Part shown: positions 1-7,338 of the stretch, one piece after another
Layout of the letters: the number at the start of each line of letters is the position of its first letter
Numbering within the stretch: the stretch's first letter is position 1
Assembly: GCA_963787205.1 (NCBI GenBank)
Contig: CAWBCD010000004.1
Coordinates: 1 to 64,000 of the forward strand
Direction of reading: 5' to 3'
Length of the DNA: 64,000 nucleotides
Origin: DATFNI01 sp963787205
GTDB lineage: Bacteria > Bacteroidota > Rhodothermia > Balneolales > DATFMH01
Program-made: the position numbers and the translations under genes
The notes under the pieces: model-generated
What the model was told of the DNA's origin: nothing
Database searches by the model: none
What the model saw: only the letters and a program-made list of their open reading frames with translations

Positions 1-703
1 CACACTCCCACCTTGGTGATCGTCCAGCTGCCCACCATGCCCATGCCCGGAATCGGGGCCAGAACTTCCAGCTCCCGGGTAAAATCCCCCGTTTGCTCGA
101 TGGCTTCTTCCAGCCCTATGAATGTGTCGCTGAAGCTGGATCAGTTCCTCGATAACTCGAACCCGCCTGGAGCTGAGCTGAGGCCGGCAGCCGGGGTTGG
201 AGCCAATCCAGGAGCCGCCCCGGATAGCGCCAGCCCACTTCCCCGATCCGCACATTATACTTACCGGCCAGATTCCAGAGCGAAGCCTCCAGCTGACCCC
301 GGCGATGGATCATTCTCAGCCGGCCCCGGGTAACTCCCGCAGTTCCCGGCTGATCTCCGCCGGATCTGGTAGGCCTCCGGGATCAGGCCTACCCGGAGCA
401 ATTCCGCCAGGGTCCGGGCATCGACCTTGTCGGTCTTGACCTTGGCATAACTGATTGCTTTAACCATCTTGGCGTGGGCCAGTTTCAGGGGGATATCGTG
501 CTCACGGAACCAGTCTGAGAGCCAATACCAGTTACTCGTACACTCGACTACGGCCTGAACCGGCTCGGTAAAACCGAGGAAAAAACTCTTCTCAGGCTTC
601 TCCGGGTGGCGGGCAGCTTCCCCTGGCGAACCAGTTCCTCGTTGTCATTAATAGCGACATTAACCATATTGGTACTATGTAGATCGATTCCAATGTGAAT
701 CAT
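1..703 (-). pseudogene. IS110/IS1111 family transposase, N-terminal part, frameshifted
   Basis: The start codon at 703-701 follows a strong AGGAGG ribosome binding site and encodes MIHIGIDLHSTNMVNVAIND, the first RuvC-like (DEDD) Asp block of IS110 transposases. The frame stops after about 50 codons; the next conserved block (AHAKMVKAISYAKVKTDKVDARTLAELL, read across about 475-390) lies in another frame and carries the second pair of Asp residues. Further indels follow before the window edge. A sister remnant with the same block lies at 20954-21236. It is distinct from the intact transposase at 7339-8409. Probably inactive, unless the frame changes are sequencing errors. Confidence 0.75.
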
Positions 704-772
704 GATGTCCTCCTTAGAGTTTGGTTATTGGCGAATAACTAATCTAGGCGAGGACATCCTTTTTGGAAAGAT
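1..772 (-). mobile_element. IS1111/IS110-type insertion sequence, partial, inserted in attC
   Basis: The element runs off the left edge of the window. Its transposase is read leftwards and has only about 70 bp in front of its start codon before the junction with an attC site at about 773. The attC begins CAAGCGCATTAAGG instead of CTAACAAGCGCATT, so the element has separated the left core box from the rest of the site. The IS1111 subgroup of IS110 is known to contain members that target attC sites. The position of the outer end cannot be seen. Confidence 0.7.
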
Positions 773-892
773 CAAGCGCATTAAGGGGACTAAGCCGGTC
801 GGGCATGAATCCGCATTTTGCTTGTGCTCAAGGTGTTAGCTAAATTGACAATCGTTGCTCGTATCTTAGCCCCTTATGCGCAGGGTCGTTAG
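773..892 (+). repeat. attC site, left core box replaced by IS end
   Basis: The right arm is complete: CTTAGCCCCTTATGCGC followed by AGGGTCGTTAG. The left arm GCGCATTAAGGGGACTAAG pairs with it, leaving an extra T and an extra A unpaired, which is the asymmetry expected of attC. The expected CTAA before CAAGCGC is missing and IS sequence is there instead. Confidence 0.85.
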
Positions 893-1092
893 CACCAACA
901 ATCACTGTCAGCTATTTTTCTTTTTTTCCTGAATCACGTCGGGTAGATAATTCGCATCGAATCTTATGCTTTGCTCGCGAATCAACTTGTCCTGGTTTGC
1001 TGCATTTTGAATTCTTTGAAACGCTGTAACGGCTTCAACCCTGTTTGTGTTTTTGCTTGTTTGCATCCGTTAAGTCATTGGCATTGTTGGTC
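893..1092. repeat. Gene-poor cassette, copy 1 of 3
   Basis: This 200-bp cassette body is homologous to 3363-3560 and 3679-3888. It begins CACCAACAATCA and ends GCATTGTTGGTC, so its two ends are inverted repeats of each other. No open frame has a ribosome binding site and conserved translation across the three copies; indels shift the frames between copies. A short plus-strand frame from 971 (MLANQLVLVCCILNSLKRCN...) runs into the next attC, as small frames in Vibrio superintegrons do, but it is not preserved in the other copies. It may be a non-coding or decayed cassette. Confidence 0.6.
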
Positions 1093-1217
1093 TAACAAGC
1101 GCATCAAGGGGACCAAGCCGGTCGGGCATGAATCCGCATCTCGCTTCTGCGTAAGGTTTTAACTAAATTAATAATCGGTGCTCGTATCTTGGCCCCTTAT
1201 GCGCAGGGTCGTTATGC
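1090..1217 (+). repeat. attC site
   Basis: Complete site: GTCTAACAAGCGCATCAAGGGGACC at the left and TTGGCCCCTTATGCGCAGGGTCGTTATGC at the right, about 128 bp, same family as the others in the array. The C in CATCAAG and ACC/TTGG are compensating changes between the two arms, which supports pairing of the arms. Confidence 0.9.
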
Positions 1218-1389
1218 GGCTTCGAAGCCCATATTTCGCTCTTTGGTCACGCGCCCTTAACATAAATAATTGTCATTCCAAGTCTTTATTGATAGATTTT
1301 GTATTGATATCGTCTGCTTGATAAGTCATAAACTATTTTACTAAGGGTTGCGATTGAAAAGTTATCTTGCCCTTAATTTGGAGATAATT

Positions 1390-2008
1390 ATGAAACGCTT
1401 TCCAATTTATATCATTTTGATTAGTGCAGTCGCTCTTGTTGCGGGTTGTAATTTATTTGGCTCAAACAATCCACAAATCGTCATCATCTTTTCCCTTAAC
1501 TCCCGGAAGTTCCTGGACCTATGCCGTGCATGATTCAACCTCTCCTCCAAAACAGGATACGCTCCGGGTGAGTATCCTGCAAACAGATACCACATCAGGG
1601 CAAATTCAGTCCTTATGGAAATTCAAATTTATGAATCATACGGATTCTATTACGGTCATCTCCTCCAGGGGAGCCTCCAGATTGCCTTTCCACAAGGCCT
1701 TCATGCAAGTCCCCAGGGCTTTGCGGTTACAAAAATTGTCTTTCCTTTGGAAGTCGGCAAGAAATGGTCGGATGATACCAGCAGTTACTCGGTTGTCTCC
1801 AAGGATAGGTGTCCTGGAGTGGAGGTACTTTCAATGAAAGTTATCGAATGGTTCAGAAAATCAATGCCCTTGAGGAAAAGGCACTATTACTTACTGGATG
1901 AACCTACATGGGCATTGTGAGGTACATTATAATGAAACTTTTGTGGTTACCCCCCATGTACCTGTTTCGTTTAAATTGCCACGTGGATGTTATTGTCTTA
2001 TAAAATAA
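1390..2008 (+). pseudogene. Lipoprotein gene, frameshifted
   Basis: The gene starts with a lipoprotein signal peptide (MKRFPIYIILISAVALVAGC; lipobox VAGC, Cys20). Reading continues in a second frame from about 1495 (PLTPGSSWTYAVHDSTSPP...) and a third from about 1670 (QIAFPQGLHASPQGFAVTKI...), then returns to another frame that ends with PHVPVSFKLPRGCYCLIK at 2006-2008. At least three frame changes break it. No family was recognised; the GSSWTY phrase is common just after the lipobox in secreted Bacteroidota-type lipoproteins. It is the gene of the cassette between the attC sites at 1090 and 2136. Confidence 0.65.
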
Positions 2009-2135
2009 ACTAAACATAACGTAAAAGAGAGATAAATAATTGATTAAGTAACTGAAGATAAAGAACTGAATTTAAAAATAAGGGGTCTACTTTCAAATCA
2101 ACCGCAATCAGATTCTATGTATTGAAAAATACGCA

Positions 2136-2162
2136 CGCCGCATAACAAGCGCATTAAAGGGG
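2136..2162 (+). repeat. attC site, left arm only, cut by IS30 element
   Basis: CCGCATAACAAGCGCATTAAAGGGG is the left core and stem of an attC site. It stops abruptly at the left end of the IS30-type element (TTCAAGTTTGAAGTGCAAC). The matching right arm is not found beyond the element, so the rest of the site was lost. Confidence 0.8.
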
Positions 2163-3229
2163 TTCAAGTTTGAAGTGCAACAATTACTCATTTTTTTCAT
2201 AGAACTCCTTTGGTGTTAAATACCCCAATCTCTTACGGGGTCGGGTGTTGAGAATACGGGCAATCCGGGTACATTCCCATTGACTTACTTCCTTCATACT
2301 CTTTCTCTTTGGCAAGTATTGTCGGATCAGGCCGTTGGTGTTTTCATTAGTGCCCCGCTCCCATGAGTGATAAGGATGAGCAAAGTAAAAAAGGACACCG
2401 GTTCGTTTCTCTATCTTCCGATAGCTATGGAATTCAGTCCCATGATCAGAAGTAATCGTCCGGAAACTTCCCGGATGGTTCCCTATCAGCCAGCAAGCAC
2501 GCTGGCTGGTTTGCTCCTGGGTGCGGTTGACTAATTTGCCAATCAGGGTAAATCCACTACGCCGTTCGACCATGGTCAGGATGCAATGTTTATCTTCGGA
2601 TCCCATGACCGTATCGATCTCCCAGTGGCCCATTTCTTCCCGCCTGTTCACCCGATCGGGACGCTCTTCTATCGAGCGTTTGCCCGCCAGACGTCCCCGG
2701 GAATCATAGGCTTGGTATCGTTTACGCCTTTTTTTCTGTGCACAGCGCAGATGCTTCCAGAGCTGGCCGCCCCGGGCTTTATCCGCCCAGACATACCGGT
2801 AGATCGTCTCGTGAGAGATGCGAAGCCGGTCCTCCAGAGCCAGCCGGCCGGCGATCTGCTCCGGGCTCCAGTCCTTCTCCAGATGTTCCCTGACCAGGGC
2901 GATCTCTGCCTGCCCGAAGTGGGTGTTGCGCCGGGATCGGGAGCGTCGTCCGTTGGTCTTCGCCTGAGCCTTGCTGGGACGGTAGATGCCCTGCCAGTTG
3001 CAGTTGCGGGCAAACTCCCGGCCGATCGTGCTCCGGTGATACCCAGTCTGGGCAGCTATCTCGGCCTTAGTAAAGCCTTGCTTTCTTAACTGAGAAATGA
3101 TATATCTTTCTCCTTGGGTGATTTGGTGATACTTCACGGTTCATTCTCCTTATCGTGGTTGGTAAGTAAATAACCTAGTATCCCAAATCCCCTTTTCTTT
3201 TAAAAATTTTGTTGCACTTACTTTATGAA
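2163..3229 (-). mobile_element. IS30-family insertion sequence, complete
   Basis: The ends form an imperfect inverted repeat: TTCAAGTTTGAAGTGCAACAA at the left, and the complement of TTGTTGCACTTACTTTATGAA at the right. They bracket one transposase gene. Length about 1.07 kb is normal for IS30. The left end lies inside an attC stem and the right end lies about 10 bp before the next attC. Exact right end is uncertain because a second copy (14265-15337) shares a few more bases (TTCGCG) outside it. Confidence 0.8.
2184..3137 (-). CDS. IS30 family transposase
   Basis: 317 residues, a full-length IS30-type DDE transposase. The N-terminal helix-turn-helix is visible at residues 6-40 (QGERYIISQLRKQGFTKAEI...TGYHRSTIGREFARN). 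A second DNA-binding region follows around 85-120 (LEKDWSPEQIAGRLALE, HETIYRYVW). The catalytic core begins with GHWEIDTVMG (first Asp), continues with TSDHGTEFHSY (second Asp) and ends with WERGTNENTNGLIRQYLPK (Glu). C-terminal LNTRPRKRLGYLTPKEF is typical. It should be active if expressed. A frameshifted relative lies at 14286-15245 and a C-terminal scrap at about 12009. Confidence 0.95.
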   Translation of the reverse strand: MKYHQITQGERYIISQLRKQGFTKAEIAAQTGYHRSTIGREFARNCNWQGIYRPSKAQAKTNGRRSRSRRNTHFGQAEIALVREHLEKDWSPEQIAGRLALEDRLRISHETIYRYVWADKARGGQLWKHLRCAQKKRRKRYQAYDSRGRLAGKRSIEERPDRVNRREEMGHWEIDTVMGSEDKHCILTMVERRSGFTLIGKLVNRTQEQTSQRACWLIGNHPGSFRTITSDHGTEFHSYRKIEKRTGVLFYFAHPYHSWERGTNENTNGLIRQYLPKRKSMKEVSQWECTRIARILNTRPRKRLGYLTPKEFYEKNE

Positions 3230-3237
3230 TTCGCGCC

Positions 3238-3364
3238 GGCTAACAAGCGCATTAAGGGGACTAAGCCGGCCGGGCATGAATCCGCATCTGGCTTGTGCTC
3301 AAGGTTTTAGCTACATTAACAATCGTTGCTCGTATCTTAGCCCCTTATGCGCAGGGTCGTTAGC
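3238..3364 (+). repeat. attC site
   Basis: Complete standard site: GGCTAACAAGCGCATTAAGGGGACTAAGCC at the left, CTTAGCCCCTTATGCGCAGGGTCGTTAGC at the right. Confidence 0.9.
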
Positions 3365-3560
3365 ACAACAATCGCTGTCAGCTATTTTTCTTTATTTTGA
3401 ATCACGCCGTGTAGATAATTCGCGCCGTATCTTTTGTTTTGCTCTGCGAATTAACTTGTCCTGGTTCTGCTCATTCTGAGTTCTTTTATAACGCTGTAAG
3501 GGCCTCTGCCCTGTTTGCGCTTTTACTGGTTTTCTTCGTTAATTGCTTGCAATTGTTGGT
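3363..3560. repeat. Gene-poor cassette, copy 2 of 3
   Basis: Homologous over its whole length to 893-1092, with many substitutions and small indels. A plus-strand frame enters from the attC upstream and contains ESRRVDNSRRIFCFALRINL; copy 1 contains ESRRVDNSHRILCFA in the corresponding place, so a short stretch may once have been translated. No ribosome binding site or fixed start was found. Confidence 0.6.
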
Positions 3561-3680
3561 CTAACAAGCGTATTAAGGGGACGTTTTTCGCTCGGCCTTT
3601 TAACGTTTCCTGATCATTTTTTTGTTCGGTTTTTCATAGATTCGTATCAAAAACGTCCCTTATACGCTGGCCCGTTAGCA
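3559..3680 (+). repeat. attC site, variant type B
   Basis: Left arm CTAACAAGCGTATTAAGGGGACGTTTTT and right arm AAAAACGTCCCTTATACGCTGGCCCGTTAG pair well, but the stem beyond the first 15 bp and the loop differ from the main family (GACGTTTTTCGCTCGG...). The site at 18091-18215 is a decayed relative of this type. Confidence 0.85.
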
Positions 3681-3888
3681 CCAACAATCATTATTCTGCT
3701 ATTTTTCTTTTTTCCCTGAGATCGCGTCTTCGTTTATAATTCGCCTGCTGAATCCTCTGCCCTTTTGCTTTCTAACAATTGTCCGAGTTCGCTGCAATTC
3801 TGAAGTTCTTTGTAAACGCTCGTAACGACTTCCACCCTGTTTGTGTTTTTGCTTATTTGTATTAGGTAAGTCATTGGCATTGTTGGTC
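3679..3888. repeat. Gene-poor cassette, copy 3 of 3
   Basis: Third diverged copy of the ~200-bp cassette, again beginning CACCAACAATCA and ending CATTGGCATTGTTGGTC. A 63-codon minus-strand frame exists here (3734-3925) but it begins inside the following attC and is not kept in copies 1 and 2, so I do not call it a gene. Confidence 0.6.
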
Positions 3889-4014
3889 TAACAAGCGCAT
3901 TAAGGGGACTAAGCCGGTCGGGCATGAATTCGGTTTCTCGCTTCTGCTCAGGCTTTTAGCTAAATTGGCAACCGTTGCTCGTATCTTAGCCCCTTATGCG
4001 CAGGGTCGTTATAC
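3886..4014 (+). repeat. attC site
   Basis: Complete standard site: GTCTAACAAGCGCATTAAGGGGACTAAGCC at the left, CTTAGCCCCTTATGCGCAGGGTCGTTATAC at the right. Confidence 0.9.
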
Positions 4015-4068
4015 GCCTTTCTACCTCCAACCGTTTTCACATGTGTCGCAGATTAGCTACATTTAAAT

Positions 4069-4305
4069 ATGTCTGAGAAAGAACTCATAAAACAACTTAA
4101 ACGACTTCCATCCGAAGCTCAGCAAGAAGCAGCGGACTTTGTCGATTTCCTATACAAGAAATATATAGGACAAGGGAAAAAACGTACAGAATCAAAAAAA
4201 TCTATTTTGGAGAGTTCTTTTAGAGGAATTTGGAAGAATCGTGAGGATATGCAAGATAGCACTCAATGGGTTCGCAATATCCGCAAAAGCCGTTGGGCCA
4301 ACTGA
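4069..4305 (+). CDS. Antitoxin of VapBC-type pair (DUF2281-like)
   Basis: 78 residues. The N-terminal helix-rich segment (KELIKQLKRLPSEAQQEAADFVDFLYKKY, residues 4-32) is the pattern of DUF2281-type antitoxins, which sit next to PIN toxins. A basic linker and a C-terminal tail that would wrap the toxin (SSFRGIWKNREDMQDSTQWVRNIRKSRWAN) follow. The gene lies 9 bp before the PIN toxin and in the same cassette, between attC sites at 3886 and 4710. By family rule it binds and neutralises the toxin and represses the shared promoter; which DNA-binding fold it uses cannot be seen. Confidence 0.8.
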   Translation: MSEKELIKQLKRLPSEAQQEAADFVDFLYKKYIGQGKKRTESKKSILESSFRGIWKNREDMQDSTQWVRNIRKSRWAN

Positions 4306-4314
4306 TCCCCCATT

Positions 4315-4716
4315 ATGGCTGAGCAAGTCGTCGTAGACACAGATATTCTTATTGATTTTGGCTTGGATAAGGCGGATGCTGTTCAAACGATGGCACTTCT
4401 TGAACAAAAATATGAAATGAGTGTCAGCGTGATCACCGCAATGGAATTGTATACCGGATGTCGTAGCAAGAAAGACCTTAGGCAGGTCGATGATTTGCTT
4501 TCAAACTTTGAGGTTCATTACGTGACAAAATCAGTATCTGAACAAGCATTTGAATGGATGAAAAAGTTTAGATCCAGTCATGGTGTGGAAATCAATGATA
4601 TGTTGATTGCAGCAACAGCCTATACTATTGAGGCAACCCTTGTCAGTAAAAACCAGAAGCATTATAAATTTTTGCCGGATTTGAAGCTTCTTGAATACCC
4701 AGTCATCGGCGTATAA
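4315..4716 (+). CDS. vapC: PIN-domain toxin (VapC family)
   Basis: 133 residues, usual VapC length. PIN signature acidic residues are present: Asp8 and Asp10 (VVVDTDILIDF), Glu44 (TAMELYTG) and Asp95 (EINDMLIAATA), which coordinate Mg2+ in this RNase family. C-terminal LVSKNQKHYKFLPDLKLL is typical. VapC toxins cleave tRNA or rRNA and stop translation. The stop codon lies a few bases inside the attC that closes the cassette, as expected for a tightly packed integron cassette. Confidence 0.9.
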   Translation: MAEQVVVDTDILIDFGLDKADAVQTMALLEQKYEMSVSVITAMELYTGCRSKKDLRQVDDLLSNFEVHYVTKSVSEQAFEWMKKFRSSHGVEINDMLIAATAYTIEATLVSKNQKHYKFLPDLKLLEYPVIGV

Positions 4717-4838
4717 CAAGCGCATTAAGGGGACTAAGCCGGCTGGGCATGAATTCGCATTTTGCTTGTGCTCAAGGTGTTAGCTAAATTGACAAGCGCT
4801 GCTCGTATCTTAGCCCCTTATGCGCAGTGTCGTTAGCC
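4710..4838 (+). repeat. attC site
   Basis: Complete standard site: GTATAACAAGCGCATTAAGGGGACTAAGCC at the left, CTTAGCCCCTTATGCGCAGTGTCGTTAGCC at the right; one change (AGTG for AGGG) in the spacer. Confidence 0.9.
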
Positions 4839-4929
4839 GTATTTCCGCTTCTCTCCTTTTGTCGATACTTTTTTGCTAATTATTTCGTATTCTACGTTAG
4901 AACATTGTAAGAACACATGGAGTACTATC

Positions 4930-5136
4930 ATGATTAAGAAACTTCAGCATATTGGTAATAGTCAGGGAATAATCCTTGAGAAGGCATTGTTGAAACTCTT
5001 GAATGTCGAGAATGATGACAAAGTCGAGATTATTCCGCAATCCGAAGGGTTATTGATTAGGAAAGTAACTCCCCAAACGGCCTATCAAACTATCAGCAAA
5101 AAACATCGCAAGTCTCTGGATAAATTGGCTGAGTAA
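4930..5136 (+). CDS. AbrB/MazE-type antitoxin
   Basis: 68 residues from the ATG at 4930. An earlier in-frame start at 4873 would add 19 residues with no family support, and the swapped-hairpin AbrB fold begins right at MIKKLQHIGNSQGIILEKALLKLL, where IGNSQGI is the MazE/SpoVT DNA-binding phrase. DDKVEIIPQSEGLLIRKV completes the barrel. Residues 45-68 form the toxin-binding tail. It overlaps the doc gene by one base (TAATG), which couples their translation. AbrB-type antitoxin with a Doc toxin is a mixed pairing, since phage P1 Doc is paired with Phd. Confidence 0.9.
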   Translation: MIKKLQHIGNSQGIILEKALLKLLNVENDDKVEIIPQSEGLLIRKVTPQTAYQTISKKHRKSLDKLAE

Positions 5137-5528
5137 TGATCGAACCTTCGTTTCTGAGTCTTGAAGATATTCTGTATATCCATGACCAGGAGATTGAGAT
5201 TGCCGGCGGGGAACAAAACCTTCGTGATTTAGAAGGTGTGAAGGCTTGTGTAGAGGCACCGAAGGCCAGCTTTGATGGTGAATATCTGCAGGATCTGTTT
5301 GAGATGGCTGCAAGTTATGTTGTTTGTCTATCCATTCGTCACCCTTTTGTAGACGGAAACAAACGAACGGCATTGGCCTCTGCTCTTACGTTTTTGTATC
5401 TAAATGGATATGAAGTTGAGGAGTCCTATGATTTGGAGTTGGCTGATCTTGTTCTGGGGTTTCTCGCTAAAAAGATATCCAAAGAACAAGTTGCCGATCA
5501 TTTAAAATCCAAAGCAACTCCACGGTAA
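5136..5528 (+). CDS. doc: Doc toxin, Fic/Doc family
   Basis: 130 residues, normal Doc length. The Fic-type active motif HPFVDGNKR is at residues 69-77, with His69 and the anion-binding GNKR intact. Preceding AASYVVCLSI and following TALASALTFLYLNGYEV are typical helices. Doc phosphorylates EF-Tu and so stops translation. It is the second gene of the cassette and starts inside the stop codon of the AbrB-type antitoxin. The cassette ends at the attC at 5536. Confidence 0.93.
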   Translation: MIEPSFLSLEDILYIHDQEIEIAGGEQNLRDLEGVKACVEAPKASFDGEYLQDLFEMAASYVVCLSIRHPFVDGNKRTALASALTFLYLNGYEVEESYDLELADLVLGFLAKKISKEQVADHLKSKATPR

Positions 5529-5535
5529 AAAAATA

Positions 5536-5664
5536 CGGCTAACAAGCGCATTAAGGGGACTAAGCCGGTCGGGCATGAATTCGCATCTTGCTTCTGCTCA
5601 AGGTTTTAGCTAAATTGACAATCGGTGCTTGTATCTTAGCCCCTTATGCGCAGGGTCGTTAGGC
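5536..5664 (+). repeat. attC site
   Basis: Complete standard site: CGGCTAACAAGCGCATTAAGGGGACTAAGCC at the left, CTTAGCCCCTTATGCGCAGGGTCGTTAGGC at the right. Confidence 0.9.
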
Positions 5665-5677
5665 ATTTTGAAATACT

Positions 5678-6013
5678 ATGAAATATCCAAATGATGAAAA
5701 TGGTGATGTCTTCCGTCGGATGGAGGAACAGAATTTCGACTTCTCAAAAGAGCATGTTGTCGATTTTTATGCTGTGTTTGCTACCGAAGCAGAAGCAGAT
5801 CAGGTAGCTAGAATGTATGTTGCAGATCATAACGCGGGCGATAAATACACCAATATCGAAACTAACCCACATTCAGAAGGCGGCATGGAGCTTATTCTGT
5901 CTAAGAGGATGCTTGTAACCTATGAGGCTATCTGCGCACTTGAACAAGTTCTATCAAGTAGAGTGTCACAAGTAGAAGGTTACTTAGATGGTTGGGGTGT
6001 AATGCAAGAATAA
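5678..6013 (+). CDS. RraB-like protein (RNase E inhibitor family)
   Basis: 111 residues. The start NDENGDVFRRMEEQNFDFSKEHVVDFYAVF matches the opening of RraB domains (DGDVLRRL.. then a hydrophobic strand), and ATEAEADQVARMYVADHN plus the C-terminal GYLDGWGVM complete the ferredoxin-like fold. In E. coli RraB binds the C-terminal part of RNase E and changes mRNA decay. Stand-alone RraB-domain proteins are wider spread and often have no known partner, so its target here is unknown. It is the only gene of its cassette and starts 13 bp after the upstream attC. Confidence 0.75.
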   Translation: MKYPNDENGDVFRRMEEQNFDFSKEHVVDFYAVFATEAEADQVARMYVADHNAGDKYTNIETNPHSEGGMELILSKRMLVTYEAICALEQVLSSRVSQVEGYLDGWGVMQE

Positions 6014-6141
6014 ATGCCTAACACGCATTAAGGGGACTAAGCCGGCCGGGCATGAATTCGCATCTCGCTTCTGCGTAAGCTTTTAGCTAAATTAACAACC
6101 GTTGCTCGTATCTTAGCCCCTTATGCACAGGGTCGTTAGCA
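6014..6141 (+). repeat. attC site
   Basis: GCCTAACACGCATTAAGGGGACTAAGCC at the left lacks the AAG of the usual AACAAGCGC; the right arm CTTAGCCCCTTATGCACAGGGTCGTTAGC is complete. It directly follows the stop codon of the RraB-like gene. Confidence 0.85.
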
Positions 6142-6238
6142 CGCTGAGAGATCCCTTTAATAAATTCAGCTCGATATATACAATTTTTGATTCTTCTTAG
6201 TTATACTGTAAAGACAAGAACATTCAAAATCCGAGACT

Positions 6239-6481
6239 ATGGCTACCAATACGAAAGAACTTAAAAGTCTGCTTCATGAAAGTATCGAAAACATCGATGA
6301 TGAAGCATTTCTTAACGCGATAAAGAATATCCTGGATCGTAAATATGAGCCGAAGGAGAAGATTGTTCTTGCGCCGGAACAGGAGAAACGCATAGAAAAA
6401 GCTAAAAAAAACATTAGGAGAGGTGACTACCTTACCAATGATCAAGCAGACGAACTGGTGGCTAAGTGGCTAAACAAATAA
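6239..6481 (+). CDS. Antitoxin partner of RelE/ParE-type toxin
   Basis: 80 residues, highly charged and helical. Residues 1-30 (TKELKSLLHESIENIDDEAFLNAIKNIL) may form the dimer part. C-terminal LTNDQADELVAKWLNK resembles tails of ParE antitoxins, which dock on the toxin. It overlaps the toxin gene by 16 bp (6466-6481). Assignment rests mainly on size, gene order and overlap with an evident RelE/ParE-superfamily gene in the same cassette. Confidence 0.75.
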   Translation: MATNTKELKSLLHESIENIDDEAFLNAIKNILDRKYEPKEKIVLAPEQEKRIEKAKKNIRRGDYLTNDQADELVAKWLNK

Positions 6482-6759
6482 TCTGGGCACCGGAAGCAGT
6501 TGCTGATCGTATTCAAATTTTGGATTATTGGTACAAACGTCTCGGAACGAAAGATTATTCGGGCAAGCTGGATGAAATGTTCAAAGAAACAGTGCAACTC
6601 CTATCAATATTTCCATTACTGGGCAGGCAGTTAGAAAATCGTGAAGAACGCGTAATTGTTAAGGATTATTACCAGATTTTCTATTTAGATGAGGATGACG
6701 GTATTAAAATTTTGCATTTATGGGATAGTCGCCGAAATCCGGAGGAATTGAACCTTTAA
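6466..6759 (+). CDS. RelE/ParE superfamily toxin
   Basis: 97 residues. The fold pattern is clear: an opening strand QIIWAPEAVADRIQILDYWYKRLG, middle helix KLDEMFKETVQLLSIFPLLGRQ, and the C-terminal strands ERVIVKDYYQIFYLDEDDGIKILHLWDSRRNPEEL, where the closing WDSRRNP is the usual RelE/ParE end. Whether it is a ribosome-dependent RNase or a gyrase poison cannot be told by eye. The gene ends 10 bp before the broken attC at 6772. Confidence 0.88.
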   Translation: MAKQIIWAPEAVADRIQILDYWYKRLGTKDYSGKLDEMFKETVQLLSIFPLLGRQLENREERVIVKDYYQIFYLDEDDGIKILHLWDSRRNPEELNL

Positions 6760-6771
6760 GCTGCGTGGTCA

Positions 6772-6782
6772 GCGTGCTAACA
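6772..6782 (+). repeat. attC left core, separated from its right part by an IS
   Basis: GCGTGCTAACA is the left core box of an attC site. The sequence then turns into IS DNA. The rest of the same attC resumes as CAAGCGCATTAAGG at 8486, on the other side of the element. Confidence 0.8.
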
Positions 6783-7338
6783 TATATATGGCCTCCAAAG
6801 TCAAGAGGGTGTAGCAATTTTTAGCCAGAAAAATTGCTTCCTCGCCTGGTTGTTTCGATACCTTTCCGGTGGAGTTGTACTACAGGCAGTTTTCAATACC
6901 GGTTTTGCAGTTCATCCGACTGCACCAAACATATATAGAGGCTCGGCAACTGACGGAGGGGACAAAGCCCAAATTCACCAGTTGGTCCCGCGGTTTGCGA
7001 GACGGCCATAGCCCCGAGGTGTCGGGGTACGTACCCTGAACCCGGATGATCAAACGCGGGGCTATGACCCGGAAGAGTCATTCCAGTTAGGGAGCATCTC
7101 GGAGCAGGGGCAGTACAGATCACGATCATCAAAAGGTGAAAAAATAAAACCATCGTTATACGTATCGAATGCTATGAAATTCCGGGGCCGCCCCCGCCTC
7201 CAATCAAGCGCACTGAGCTGGGCGTTTTGGCCTATCCAACCGGATCATGATCTGCCGGGCAGTCATAAGAATTCAAGCTGGCTTACAGGCTCTTACCATG
7301 GCTCTCAGTTAGACCTCGGGCTGACGGGGGCTCCCCGT
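6783..7338 (-). ncRNA. Probable guide (bridge/seek) RNA region of the IS
   Basis: This is the long non-coding part of the IS1111-type element, downstream of the transposase. In IS110-family elements the non-coding end encodes a structured RNA whose loops pair with target and donor DNA. Position and element type support the call; I did not derive the fold. If correct, a target-binding loop should match the attC sequence around CTAACAAGCGC. Confidence 0.35.

Noticed and set aside
3734..3925. 63-codon minus-strand frame in cassette copy 3
   Set aside because: It starts inside the attC arm and is interrupted in copies 1 and 2, so it is not a conserved gene.
6893..7153. 86-codon minus-strand frame inside the IS non-coding end
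   Set aside because: It lies in the region expected to encode the guide RNA, has no ribosome binding site and no family resemblance.
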